From: Fomitopsis serialis
Lineage: Eukaryota; Basidiomycota; Agaricomycetes; Polyporales; Fomitopsidaceae
DNA: 28,107 nucleotides
Assembly (NCBI RefSeq): GCF_022376445.1
Contig: NW_025955431.1
Span: 1-28,107 of the forward strand
Direction: 5' to 3'
Positions 1 to 10,286 of the stretch are shown here, one piece after another (the first letter of the stretch is position 1; the number at the start of each line of letters is the position of its first letter). Under the pieces are notes generated by a model that had not been told where the DNA came from, searched no databases, and saw only the letters and a program-made list of their open reading frames with translations. The position numbers and the translations under genes are program-made.

Positions 1-493
1 CAGCCTGATGCAGGACTGAGACAGAGCTGAGTGTACACGGCCAGACAGATCAAAGTCAATGCCAGCCCAGCTGCCGTGCCACCGGAGTCGTCTTGCTTTA
101 GAGCACTCTGTAGACGTTTGAATCAGAATGTGTGTTGAACGGTCAAATGGAAAGAAGAGGAGAATCAGTGCACGTTTCGTCCTCAGTTGGGGAGACCCAG
201 TCGGACAATGTAGATAAGTATGTGTAGAGACATCATGTTCGCCTCTTGACTGATGAAAGCACGTACCAGTGATACACGCGACTTCGGCACGTACTTAGTG
301 AATACGACACACGACTAGCGAAGCATGAAGGAACGGTTCAGGTCGTCTCGACTTTCCGCGCGAGGAATTTTGCCTTCCAGACCACGTGAGTAGGGATCTC
401 GATAAGCGCTCAGCCACACTCGGCGCGACCGTCCACTGTGACTGATGCATGGAGGAACGCTTTCCGTGTCGCGCAAGCCTCGGCGGTACAGCA
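1..493. other. Intergenic stretch, no gene seen
   Basis: No reading frame here has convincing composition, splice signals or a recognisable domain. It ends at the left end of the inverted-repeat element. It may hold the distal promoter of the WD40 gene or the 3' flank of a gene outside the window; nothing in the sequence decides this. Confidence 0.4.
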
Positions 494-802
494 CACTGCG
501 GACAACCCGGATTGTGCGAGGCGCTTACATAGGCCTAACATTGCAAGGGCGTGTATATTAGTAAGCCATCAAGTGAACTTCCCTAACATGGGAAGTACAT
601 TCCTAGAACATGGCACGATTTCGGAACATAGGAAGAACATAACACTTACATTCCCGATTCTAGGAACATTCAAAATGTTGGGCCGAACAAAGGAATCCCA
701 TTCCCTATGTTAGGAGCTCCGACTTAGAGCCGTAAAAATATACACGCCCTTTCAATGTAAGTACCATGTGAGCGCTTCGCACAACGCGGTTTGTCCGCAG
801 TG
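494..802. mobile_element. Short non-autonomous DNA transposon (MITE), CACTA-like ends
   Basis: The two ends form a 66-bp terminal inverted repeat: 494-559 matches the reverse complement of 737-802 with roughly 80-85% identity, starting CACTGCGGACAA on each strand. The trinucleotide GCA sits directly outside both ends (491-493 and 803-805), consistent with a 3-bp target-site duplication. Ends beginning CACTA/CACTG with a 3-bp duplication are the hallmark of CACTA (CMC/EnSpm) elements. The 177-bp interior has no coding capacity but repeats GAACAT/TAACAT-type hexamers in both orientations, resembling the subterminal repeats of that superfamily. The total length is 309 bp. The element ends 263 bp before the WD40 start codon, so it lies in that gene's promoter region. 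The repeat structure is seen directly; the superfamily assignment is inference. Confidence 0.75.
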
Positions 803-1065
803 GCAGTTGTGTATAATGCTTCTAGCACGCATGTTTTGAGATACTTCGCGCTACGGAGAGACCAGATACTTTATTTTGCGGTACGACGCGCTCCGACGTG
901 CTGCGACGCGTTGCCACAAACGCGACGAAGGCTGGGCGCGTGCAAGGCGCGTGCTTCGACGTGCTTCGTTCGGTGCTTGGCTCCTACTGTAAGCTTGTCA
1001 CTCCCACCGACTCGCAGATACCGTTCTCAAGAGTCCACTGCCAGAGCTCGACCCTTTTTCTCGCC

Positions 1066-3185
1066 ATGTCTGATTGGATGCAACAGCTCGATGCTCTCGA
1101 CGAACGTCTAGATGCACTAGGCGACGGTGATGAGACTGACGAGGAAGAGACGTCTGATGGCGGCGGCGATGGCGACGGCGCGGTGTTGAAAGCGACTCTA
1201 CGGCGGGTATGCGAAGTCGTGCGCAATGCTTCGGCACAAGGCGCAGGGAACATGGACGAAATCGTAGTCAAAGCGGAGGCTATCATCAACAGAGGTGTCG
1301 GGATTGCCTACGGATCGGATGATTCGGAGGGAATGTTTGACTTCATCCCGTCATTTGCACATGCCAGCGATGCGGACTTGGTGGAGGACAATACCAGCTT
1401 TCATGGTCTTGGTCAGCGTCCAGCTATGTAAATACGCAGTCCTCTCACTGATCTTTCGCAGGCCAGGGACTGATTGATTCTTTCGTATCCCATTTCAAGG
1501 ACTTCATCGTGAGCGCAAGTTCGTATTCAGCGTGCACAATTGAATTTATGTCTGATTCAACTTTTCGTTGCAGATCCCGGTGGGATCCCTGCTGAGCTGC
1601 TGGGCCCTGCCCCGTGGAGGCCTGATATGCAACCTCACATCAAGAGCACCCGCCTATCGCGCTTCCGTCCCGATGTCAGCACCTCAGTCACCGACGCCAC
1701 ACCGCTTGCACAGGCCATCCACCAAGCTCGCTGCGAAATCACTGATGACGACATCACGGTCCCCTCGAAGATGCTCATATCTCCCGGGCAAACATGCCTT
1801 GCCATTATCGGGGCAGGTGGATGGAAGAACCGCAATCCCACGCTGGCTTGCTACTTTCTGGACAAAGACGACCATATGCAGAAAGGGAGATCCATCACTC
1901 CTGGTCTCTCCGACCTCGCCTCTACGATGGCGATGGATGAGGAAAGGAAGTTGGTGTTCATCGCGGACAGCCACAGGGTAAAATCGTACTCCTGGGTAGC
2001 GAATCCCAACGCATCACGCCATAACAAGCTCCCCGCAGTCCACACACTGGATTCCGATGAGTGCTCTGGGTGTTTGGCCGTCCTCCCCAACGGGCGCGTC
2101 GCACGCGCAGGAAAGGGGAAAGCTCTTGTGTGGAACATAGATGCTCTCCAACAACATGGGCCTGAACACAGACGGATTGGGAGGGGGCGGTTCGATGTCG
2201 AGGACAGCTGGCGTGACAACGACGGCGACGACATCGAGGATTCGACGGGGAGCATTCCGCACGCTTCCATTGCCTTTGCAGACCCGACATTCTACCCTGC
2301 TGTCTGGCATCGCCATGCGCCGAGCGGCAACATGATCTGTGGGACTAACGGACGCCGAGATAGTAACGAGTATCTATGCGCATCAATCGACTTGGAGCAT
2401 GGCGGACAAACCGTCGCGCGATACCTTGGCCATGGCGGGGACGTGGAGGTCATTTCTACGAGCGAGGGCGATCCGAATGTGTTCGCGACGGCTGGTAGTG
2501 ACGGCTATGCGCGACTCTTCGATGTACGACAGCCCCTCCCGGTCATGACTTTCAACCACGGCATCGACCTGGAGTATTGCTCTTCGGTCGTCCTCGTCCA
2601 CCCAGATGGAGTGCCCAGTACGTGCCCTTGACTCACTTGCCTGGCGATGCTAATGTGCGTGCGTGCCAGCTCTCTTCACATCCGGACAGCAGAGCGAGCA
2701 CATCAAATTGTGGGACATCCGTGCTAAAGCAGCGGTGTACGAGCTGTCTACCGGGAACAACGCGGTCGCATCCATGGCATGGGACCCGAAGCGCTCTGCG
2801 CTCTATGCTGCGACGGAATGTGAGCGGATGGACCGCATGGGGATCAACCACGACTACCGCCCTGCTCGTATCCCGAGGTGGGCTGACATAGAACTTCCAG
2901 ATGACCCTGCAAACGGACCGGGCGAAGATGACGACGAAGACGACGCAACGGACGAGGACGAAGAGGACGACTTCGATCGGTGCTGGCCTCGAAAGGCGCA
3001 CCACAATGAGAAGTATTTCGGCTACGCCTTTGATGCAGGCGAGCATAGGCTCTGTAAGAACATACATTCTCTGGTTGGCAAGTGTGACTTAATGCCGTAC
3101 AGATCGATACGCATTCAAGGAAGATCCCGATCCCACCCAATTGCCTGCCTATGGTGACGCTGCCATGGACGGGGGGTATTTTTGA
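1066..3185 (+). CDS. WD40-repeat protein, conserved fungal type
   Basis: Five exons join cleanly: 1066-1411, 1462-1518, 1574-2617, 2670-3053 and 3103-3185, giving 637 residues. The start MSDWMQQLDAL was chosen for its context (CGCCATGTC) and because sequence further upstream in this frame looks non-coding. The N-terminus (about 1-125) is acidic and includes a Glu/Asp/Gly-rich run. The middle and C-terminal parts carry WD40-like blades: a segment with ATAGSDGYARLFDVRQ and one with QSEHIKLWDIRAKA. An acidic Asp/Glu insert follows near residue 570, and the tail is DGGYF. Intron 2 uses the donor GTTCGT; the nearer GTGAGC would put the next exon out of frame. WD40 propellers are protein-interaction scaffolds, and no specific complex could be assigned. 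The transposon-like element sits just upstream. Confidence 0.8.
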
Positions 3186-3693
3186 AGGCTCTCGCGTTGG
3201 AGAATGCCCACATGGCAAATGTTGCTGTCTCGCTAGCGTGTGTGTATGAGTGTACTGCTAAATCGCCTGATGATCTTGAAGTAATCATTCAAAGCACTGC
3301 GAATGTCTATGCCTTAGAGAAATGGCAGTGGCACATAGGCCCGCTGGGCTTCTGCCGCGTATACCCTATTTCTCGCTCATATTGAAATCATGAACGTCTG
3401 AGCCCTCGAGCGTATCTGTTCACCTTCATTACTTTCCTTGATAACATATACGGTGCGATCGATGACCACTTGAAATCGGAAGCTCGGTTGCTGAGTCTGT
3501 GCGCACTAAAACATTATTTGAAGTGCTTCTCAGTGAGCCTCCTGACTATTGTATCATAGCGAACCACCCCGGAGGTCGGTAGCCCGCATCCTATTTGTGA
3601 TGACCTCATGACCAGGCTCATCACCTTATCTACAGACAAATCCGAACCTTTCAACTCACTGTTCTACGGTCTTCTCGTTCCCTGACTCACATC
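3186..3693. other. Intergenic: WD40 3' end and epimerase promoter
   Basis: About 500 bp between two genes on the same strand. A 67-codon frame at 3182-3385 has no recognisable motif and looks like chance. The last 40 bp before the epimerase start are C/T-rich (TTCTCGTTCCCTGACTCACATC), typical of a fungal 5' leader. No TATA box or repeat is evident. Confidence 0.4.
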
Positions 3694-4684
3694 ATGAAAC
3701 TCGCTGTGACGGGATGCACGGGGGACGTTGGCAAACGCGTCGTGATGGTCGCCCTGAAGCAGGGGCATTCGGTCGTTGGCATAGATCACATCGCTCCGAA
3801 GGACTTGCAATTCACCACGGATCTAAACTTCAAGTTCGTTCAGGCGGACCTCCGAGACTACGATGAGACATTGAATGCGATACGAGGATGCGATGGGGTT
3901 GTCCAATTAGCGGGAGTGCGATGGCCCGCAGACTATGTGGCCACTACTCATAACACGTATGCCACCACGTAAGTCGTATTGAAGGGACGCTAAGATTGGT
4001 ATAGGAATGTAGCCATAACGTGGAACGTTCTGCGAGCGGCAGCAGAGGTGAGGTAGCGAGACGACGACGGTCCACAGGAGCTGAATTACCGCGCAATTAG
4101 CTAGGGATTAACAGGGTTGCTCAAGCCTCCTCCGTCAATGTAATCGCTCTCGTGTTCAGCGTGCAACCACGATTCAAGTACTTTCCTATCGATGAGGATC
4201 ATCCTGCTGAACCGGACGAGCCATATGGCTTGTCAAAATTGTAACAGCATATCATACCGAAGCCGATCCATTTTGACGACCCCTGTTTAGGATTTGCGAA
4301 ATGCAGGCGGACACGATCGTGCGGCGATATCCATCAATGCGTGTTGCCAGCATCCGCTTACACTGGTCCGTCCCGACACGCGAGGCAGCAACGCGCGATG
4401 ATCCCGCGAGAAGAGCCAAGGATCTTTGGGGCTGGGTGCAAGAAGATTCCGGCGCGGAGGCATTCCTGCTCGCGGTATTCGGGGAGAATGGCAGGTGGTC
4501 GGGTCATGAGAGGTTTTTCGTTGCGGCGCCCGACATAGCAACAAACGAGGAGACAGTGGAGCTGAAGAAACAATTTTGGCCGGATGTTCCGATTCGAGAT
4601 GGGCATGATCTGAGCCGGAGGAAGGGCTTCTTCGACTGCTCGAAAGCGGAGCGGCTGCTTGACTGGGTGCACAGGGTGCCATGA
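3694..4684 (+). CDS. NAD-dependent epimerase/dehydratase (extended SDR)
   Basis: Four exons (3694-3956, 4005-4047, 4101-4240, 4291-4684) give 279 residues with all phases consistent. The protein begins MKLAVTGCTGDVGKRV, a Rossmann nucleotide-binding loop of the GxxGxxG type. An acidic residue after the second strand (GIDH) suggests NAD preference. Mid-protein QASSVNVIAL is followed by the catalytic YGLSK (Tyr-x-x-x-Lys). This is the architecture of sugar-nucleotide-epimerase-like extended SDR enzymes; the substrate cannot be told from sequence. The first donor was set at GTATGC rather than the later GTAAGT, because that gives HNTNVAITWNVL, a natural SDR helix, and an intron of normal size. 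The stop codon is 7 bp from the NPR3 stop on the other strand. Confidence 0.85.
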
Positions 4685-4691
4685 GTGGAGG

Positions 4692-7260
4692 TTACGATGG
4701 GTGAAGGAATGTTTGCAGCTATGACATGGATGTGAGTCTACATGCGCGCAGTGACAGAATGATAGGACGACTGACGTATTCATCGTAATGGTGCAGTACC
4801 TCTCGGAGTTGTTTCCTAGAAATCTCTGCTCGGAATAGAATCTCATCATCCGTACACTTGCCATCGAAATATTGATTGATCCTAGTGATTGAACAATTTG
4901 TGAGTACGTGCAGCTGTATGCTTCCTGAGAAACGAACTTTTCAAATCGTGTGGCTATGTAAGGATCCTTTCCTTCCGACATGGCGGCAAGCCAGCGCCTT
5001 TCCAACCGCGAGGCACGCGCAGGGTCAGTGATCATAGACGAGTACGGGTTGTTATCGTCTCCATTGCCACGGTACCAATCTTCCACATCCTCCGCTCCTG
5101 ACGAGCCCACCTCTTCATCCAAATCATCGATTCCGCGCTTCTCCGCCACATCAGGATGTGTCTGCACGCTTCCCTGATTTTGTGCACTAACAGACTGCCG
5201 CCTTGCGAGCGCCCTAGCCGTCTTCGGTGAGAACGACAGCCAGTTCGTGCCAGGACTTGACTCGGAGGACGTCTCGATACTGGGTGCTTCTTTCGACGCG
5301 ACGGTCTTCTGTGAGTCGTGCGAGTTTGACTCCTTTTCTGCCTGTGCCGACCTAGCCTGGATGCGCTCCCGTTTCGCGCGCGCCATCTCGTATTTCATTC
5401 TTACGCGATGCTTGAGTTCCTCTGTGGCGACGATCCGGATACGCAGGTGGAGAGTGATGAGCAGGTCACGCTTGAGCATCCACACGACGACGTTGTGGTA
5501 CAGCTGAATACGCTCCTTCGATCCGACTACGGTCCCGTAGAAGTGGTTTGCGCTTTGTTGATGTGTCGACATCGAGACCATGGCGAGAATCTTCGGAAGA
5601 GGGCTCACATCGTGCTCCACAAACCTCCGGTCGAAGTCAGCAGTCAGTTCGGACATCCTAAACACAATCAGCGCACGCCACGAAAGACAGTCCAGGCTAC
5701 ATACGGAGTGTTGAACTTGGGCGGAACAGTGAAGACGGTCCTTAAACCAGGATGAACGATATCGACCACTTTGGCTCGTCGGTGATGGACCAACCAGCGC
5801 ACGGTTGGGTATACTTGTGACTCAAGGTCCCAGTCCAGCAAGCTAGCCATGTCCGCGAGCCTGTACGCTGTTAGTGAGCCATGATGGCTTGGCAGCGGAG
5901 AAAGAGATACATACGATAGAGTGACGTTCGCTATCTCCAGAAACCTGGCAAGCTGCTCCGCAAGCTCGTTGTCTTCAGCTGTCGGTTGGGGCGCCCTAAG
6001 CCTCCTGTAGAGTTCATCGTTTCCTCGCTCGTCTTCATCGTACAGGCGGAGGAGACTCTTCCAGGGCTTCAAAGCGGGGAGCCGCCAGCCGACGCTCATG
6101 CTGCCCCAAGAATTTGGCAAATCGTCTTCACTACGTGATTCCATCGTATCGAAGTCACATTCTTCATGAGCATGTAGCAGGGAGTCAAGATATGGAGGCA
6201 GCTGCAGCTCAAGAGGCAAGTCGTGGATGACAATTCGCGCTATGGACCTCTCTTTCATGGCCTCGTAGAGTGTCTTCATGGACACCGCTATTGACGACAC
6301 GTTGAGTGCTTCGCGAAGGTACTCGGCAAATGGTTCGCCTTGAGAACATCAGTATGCTATATGCCCGGTAAAATATCTTACTGTACCTTTCTTTGAGTAT
6401 TCATCTCTAAGAGATCCAAGAGTGTCACACTCGCCCTCCACGAAGTTGTGCAAAACCTGTTCTTGGTACAGGACGGCGGTCACGGTGAACGCGATATGTT
6501 CGTAGATGGTGTCGAAATACTTCCACACCGTTCCAGAGGTGGAGGATGACGGGTCGGGACGATCAAGTACCAGAACGAGATGGAAAGTCTGTAGCCAGGA
6601 TGAATCCGGCAGGGGTTGTTTGTTCTGTTCCATGCTATCGGGTGTGAGAGAATTTCCCTTGGGCTGAGGGGCCTCTCCCTTCTTCGACACTCGCCCGCGA
6701 GGAATTGATTTTGCCTTGTCAGGTTTGAACCTCCACAATCCGTCGGGTTCCGCGCAAACAGGATGCCCTATGAATGCAAGGTCGTCGACGATGAATTCGA
6801 ACTTCTGGTGGCACATGGATACTTGAGGGCATAGTAATCCGGCGAGGAACTCCGCAGAGTATCCGAGTACAGTGTCGTACTCGTCATCACGAGGCAGCCC
6901 TGGGTTCCCACTGGAGAATGACGCCGACATGTCCGGTGCAGGTGATGCTCTTCTCGAAGCAGGATGTGAGCGCGAATGCGACACTGACGACGATCTATGG
7001 CGAGACGCTCCGGGTCTTTGCCATATGTACGCATCCTCATCGTATCCGAGGATTTCGGGGCATACCCTATTCTCCGAGGGATTTTCGGAGCCATTGGCGG
7101 CCCGCCAAGGATTATCTCCGTAGATACATGTGACGTCGTGGTTCAGCCTGGGACGCGCAAGCCTGACAGAGGACTCGGGCGAAGGAGGCCAGCGGTAGAC
7201 TAGGCTCGAGCCTTTCGCTGACGAAGTGACCAGTAACACGGCGATCAGTGTCTCGCACAT
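4692..7260 (-). CDS. NPR3: NPR3, GATOR1/SEACIT complex subunit (Nprl3 family)
   Basis: Six exons read on the minus strand (7260-6387, 6338-5915, 5860-5705, 5657-4938, 4881-4776, 4718-4692) give 768 residues with no frame break. The N-terminus MCETLIAVLLVTSSAKGSSL followed by VYRWPPSP is the family signature. Further hallmarks are LGYSAEFLAGLLCPQ, KFEFIVDDLAFIGHPV, GWRLPALKPWKSLL, LADMASLLDWDLESQVYPTV, WMLKRDLLITLHLRIRIVAT, and a short last exon ending LQTFLHPS. NPR3, with Npr2 and Iml1, forms the GAP complex acting on Gtr1/RagA, restraining TORC1 at the vacuole when amino acids are low. The long Ser-rich segment between residues about 90 and 130 and the variable linker before the C-terminal helices are expected for fungi. 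The fourth intron has a GTTCGT donor. A Rag GTPase gene lies 12 kb away. Confidence 0.93.
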
Positions 7261-7793
7261 TGCTCTGGTATATTCCGGCTGGGAGGTGGAGCTTCAAGCC
7301 AATGATCCAGTGAGCCAGACTGAAGCCTCAGCCTCAGGCTGCAGCGAAGCAGCCGGGCCAGCTCTGTCAGGCCAACTATTGCCAGCGTAAGATCATATTC
7401 CACGGCGTATGAAAGTGACATGGGGGTCTGCACTCACGGAATGATTGTCGCGGCGAGTCGACCGATGAACTTCGCGTTGAGTGATGCCTCAGGCTGTGAA
7501 GGACCACGGTGCCAGCGGCTGTGGCGGTCACTGAGTCTGGGTGGCGGTGGCAAATGGGCGAACTTGGATCGGAGATCCGAAGGGGGCTCGACCGTTATGG
7601 CAGTTGTCAACGTTCACTACTTCCGCCTCAGTGCCCTACTGGTAGTTCCTCCCTGTCTGATCTTTTCCCCGCTGCTCTTGGATATCCTGATACTGCCATA
7701 GCCTGAATACTCGCACATCACGGCCGCGGTTCGACCTCTCGGCGTTCGACTCAGTGCAGTGTGCAAACCCGGGTGCTGTCCTGAAGCAACGAC
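7261..7793. promoter_or_regulatory. Divergent promoter region, NPR3 / glycosyltransferase
   Basis: These 533 bp separate the start codons of two head-to-head genes and must contain the 5' leaders of both. A small palindrome, CAGCCTCAGGCTG, lies near 7331, and a related GCCTCAGGCTG occurs near 7488. No clear TATA box was found. That the region acts as a promoter follows only from gene orientation. Confidence 0.45.
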
Positions 7794-10092
7794 ATGGGGC
7801 TCATGCCAGGCGACCATTCTAGTTATCACTTAGTCTACTACTGCTCGGGACATGGTACGCAATACATAATCTCCCTGTATTCCATATCTTACACTGTGGG
7901 ACGCCAATAGGATATGGACATGCTACGCGAGTGTCCGCCTTCGCGCGTCACTTGCTGAGCCTGGATCCGCCTCCTACTGTGCACATTGTCTCGTCTGCAC
8001 CCAAACAGGTGTTTACAGACAGTGTAGCTGTTGGTGGTATGTAATTTCATAAGTAACATCTTACATCGGAGTGACTGCTGCCCGATACCTAGCATTGTAC
8101 AGGAACGCAGACATCGACCCTGTGATTGTACAGCCATTAGCGTGAGTACGGAAAGCGTGCCCGCACATCTTCATGCTGACTGCTATCATGCTTAGGTATC
8201 GTGTCGATCGTCAGAAGAGCGTGGAAGTACTCCAGTCTTTCCTGCGCAAGAAGGACATGAAGGTCCTAGAAGAATCACAATGGCTGAAGGATATAGGTGC
8301 CGATTGCGTTCTCAGCGATGCCGCATTTCTCGGATGGTGTGTATGCTCAATCGAGTGCACTGCGACCTATTCTGACGTAATTGAAAAGTCTAGCTGCTCA
8401 CCAAGCTGGGATACCTTCCGTCCTGATCAGCAACTTCTCCTTCGACTCAGTGTACAGTTACCTGTCTACTCCGTTCATTGATGCACCGCCTACTCCGGAA
8501 CCAGACCTCTTCGACGGTCTTCCTGCACAAGTAGCTATGGCTCTTCCACCGGACATACCGATATCTGAAGAGACCCTGGCACCTCTGGTGGACGAGATCC
8601 TATCTGGCTTTCGCTGTGCAGACTTGCTACTTAGACTGCCAGGAGCTATCCCTATGCCGTCTTTCTCTGTTCTGCCTGGGCTTCCGTCTCCGAGCTGGGT
8701 CGACCTCAACACGCGAACCTTCACTGAGGAAGTCATCACGCATCTCAAGGAGCCTCCGTCATCTCATCTCCTCCATCCAAGCACGGAGTTTTCCGACCAA
8801 TATGCTTCAAAATCTCTGCCTCGCACGGCCATCTCTGCACCTCTGCTAGTTCGCTCGCCCAACCCCTCTGTGTATACAACCGAAGGTCGCCGGCGTCTCC
8901 TCAACATCGTCGGGGTACCTCCGTACCTACACAACCCGGAGCAAATCAAGATCCTGATAGTCTCTTTTGGAGGTCAAGTATTCCGTAAGCCTTCTAGTCG
9001 AATCCACAGTCGCTCTCCCTCGCGTGTAGGCACACCCGGAGCGTTCGCGTCCGCCATGACCAAGTCGCTGAACGGTATCCAGCGAGAAGTAGCTCTGTCC
9101 AAACCGTCTGACTTGTCGAAGGAGTACTTCCCTGATCCAGATCGACTCGCTGCAGCGCTGCGGTCTACCAGCCTCTTCGATGGCCCTGCCTCCGTCGCGG
9201 CGTCTCCGGGCCTTCCTCCTCCTAAGCCTATGACCACGGGTCGTGCCTCCTCGCTGAAGATCCCTGGTGCACCGCCTGTTGCAGTCCCTATGTCTCCGCC
9301 TAGCAAGTATGCTAGCAAGTCTCCTGGAAGGCTGTCTCTCCCGGCACTGAATGCCATCCCGCCCTCTCCGGTGCTGACAAGGGAGGCCAAAGCCCAAGAC
9401 ACTTACCCTGGCTGGTCGTCCTCTGTGGAAGAAGAAATGGAAGAGGACCTCCCTTGTCTGCTGCCAGATGACACCTGGATCGCTATCGTCTGCGGCGTGT
9501 CGAAGGAGTGGGGAAGGGAGAATGGCGAGGAGCTTCCTCCGGGTTTCTACGTCGCACCTCGCGATATCTACATGCCGGATCTGACTGCGGTGGCGGACGC
9601 GCTGTTGGGCAAGCTGGTAAGGCCTAGATTCTTGACGTTGGCGGCGATGAGCTGAAGTCGTCGTACTACAGGGATACGGTACAGTATCGGAGTGCGTAGA
9701 TGCCTGCACACCCTTCGTCTACGGTGAGCAATACGTGCAGCAGAGACTAACGTGACCACTCAGACACCTTCGCAGTACCTCGTCCCCTATTCATCGAAGA
9801 GCACGGCCTCCGCTTGCTCCTGGAATCAGAGGGTGTAGGCGTTGAACTATCCAGGAGCTACTACGAGAAGGGCGAGTGGGCCGACGCGGTCCAAGAAGCA
9901 TACGTCAGAGGCAGAGACGCGAAAGCCAAGAAACGCCAGGAAGGGGAGACGGGAAAGAGACGAGAGGAAGGCAGGGAGATGGCAAGAGGTCTCCTAGACT
10001 GGCTCGACAGATGGAAGGCCGGGACACGCGCCATGGCTCCAGATCCCCAAGCTGAGGAAGACGCCGCGGACATAGGTCACGATAACGAGTAG
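7794..10092 (+). CDS. GT-B glycosyltransferase-like protein, related to the N-terminal domain of plant L-arabinokinase
   Basis: Seven exons (7794-7854, 7911-8036, 8093-8141, 8196-8336, 8389-9616, 9672-9723, 9776-10092) give 657 residues in frame throughout. The N-terminus reads HLVYYCSGHGYGHATRVSAF, the glycine/histidine-rich loop of MurG-like GT-B enzymes. It is followed by HIVSSAPKQVF, GADCVLSDAAFLGCLAAHQA and GIPSVLISNFSFDSVYSYL. A C-terminal half-site contains KILIVSFGGQVF, then LGKLGYGTVSECVDACTPFV and a region with PRPLFIEEHGLRLLLE, which places a second Rossmann-like domain there. Between KILIVSFGG and the last exons lies a Ser/Pro-rich insert of about 110 residues, likely disordered. 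I saw no GHMP kinase motif, so this would be the glycosyltransferase-like half only. The substrate is unknown. The start ATG at 7794 has the better context; 7803 is an in-frame alternative. Confidence 0.78.
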
Positions 10093-10286
10093 AGGGTTCG
10101 CTAGGATTGCATGATTGTTACCTTACACTGTATCTCCATTCCCCTGTAGAGCAAGTGTCCCCTTCAATACGACGTTATAGACTAGTGTAGATACTGTAGC
10201 TTATTGCGTTGGTCAAGCATGTTGTAGATGAATCGTATACCCTATGTGAAGCCAAGAAAGATGCATTTGGACTGTCTGGACAGCCA
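10093..10286. other. Convergent 3' region
   Basis: This stretch of 194 bp separates the stop codons of the glycosyltransferase-like gene (+) and the amino-acid transporter (-). Both 3' UTRs must end here or overlap. No coding sequence or repeat is seen. Confidence 0.4.

Noticed and set aside
438..713. 91-codon open frame spanning the inverted-repeat element
   Set aside because: It crosses the left end of the MITE, and its residues come from the internal GAACAT repeats; there is no protein-like composition.
898..1065. Upstream extension of the WD40 protein to an ATG at 898
   Set aside because: The added 56 residues are Arg/Cys-rich and unlike the rest, and MSDWM at 1066 has a better start context.
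3182..3385. 67-codon open frame after the WD40 gene
   Set aside because: It overlaps the WD40 stop, has no recognisable motif, and its composition is like the surrounding non-coding sequence.
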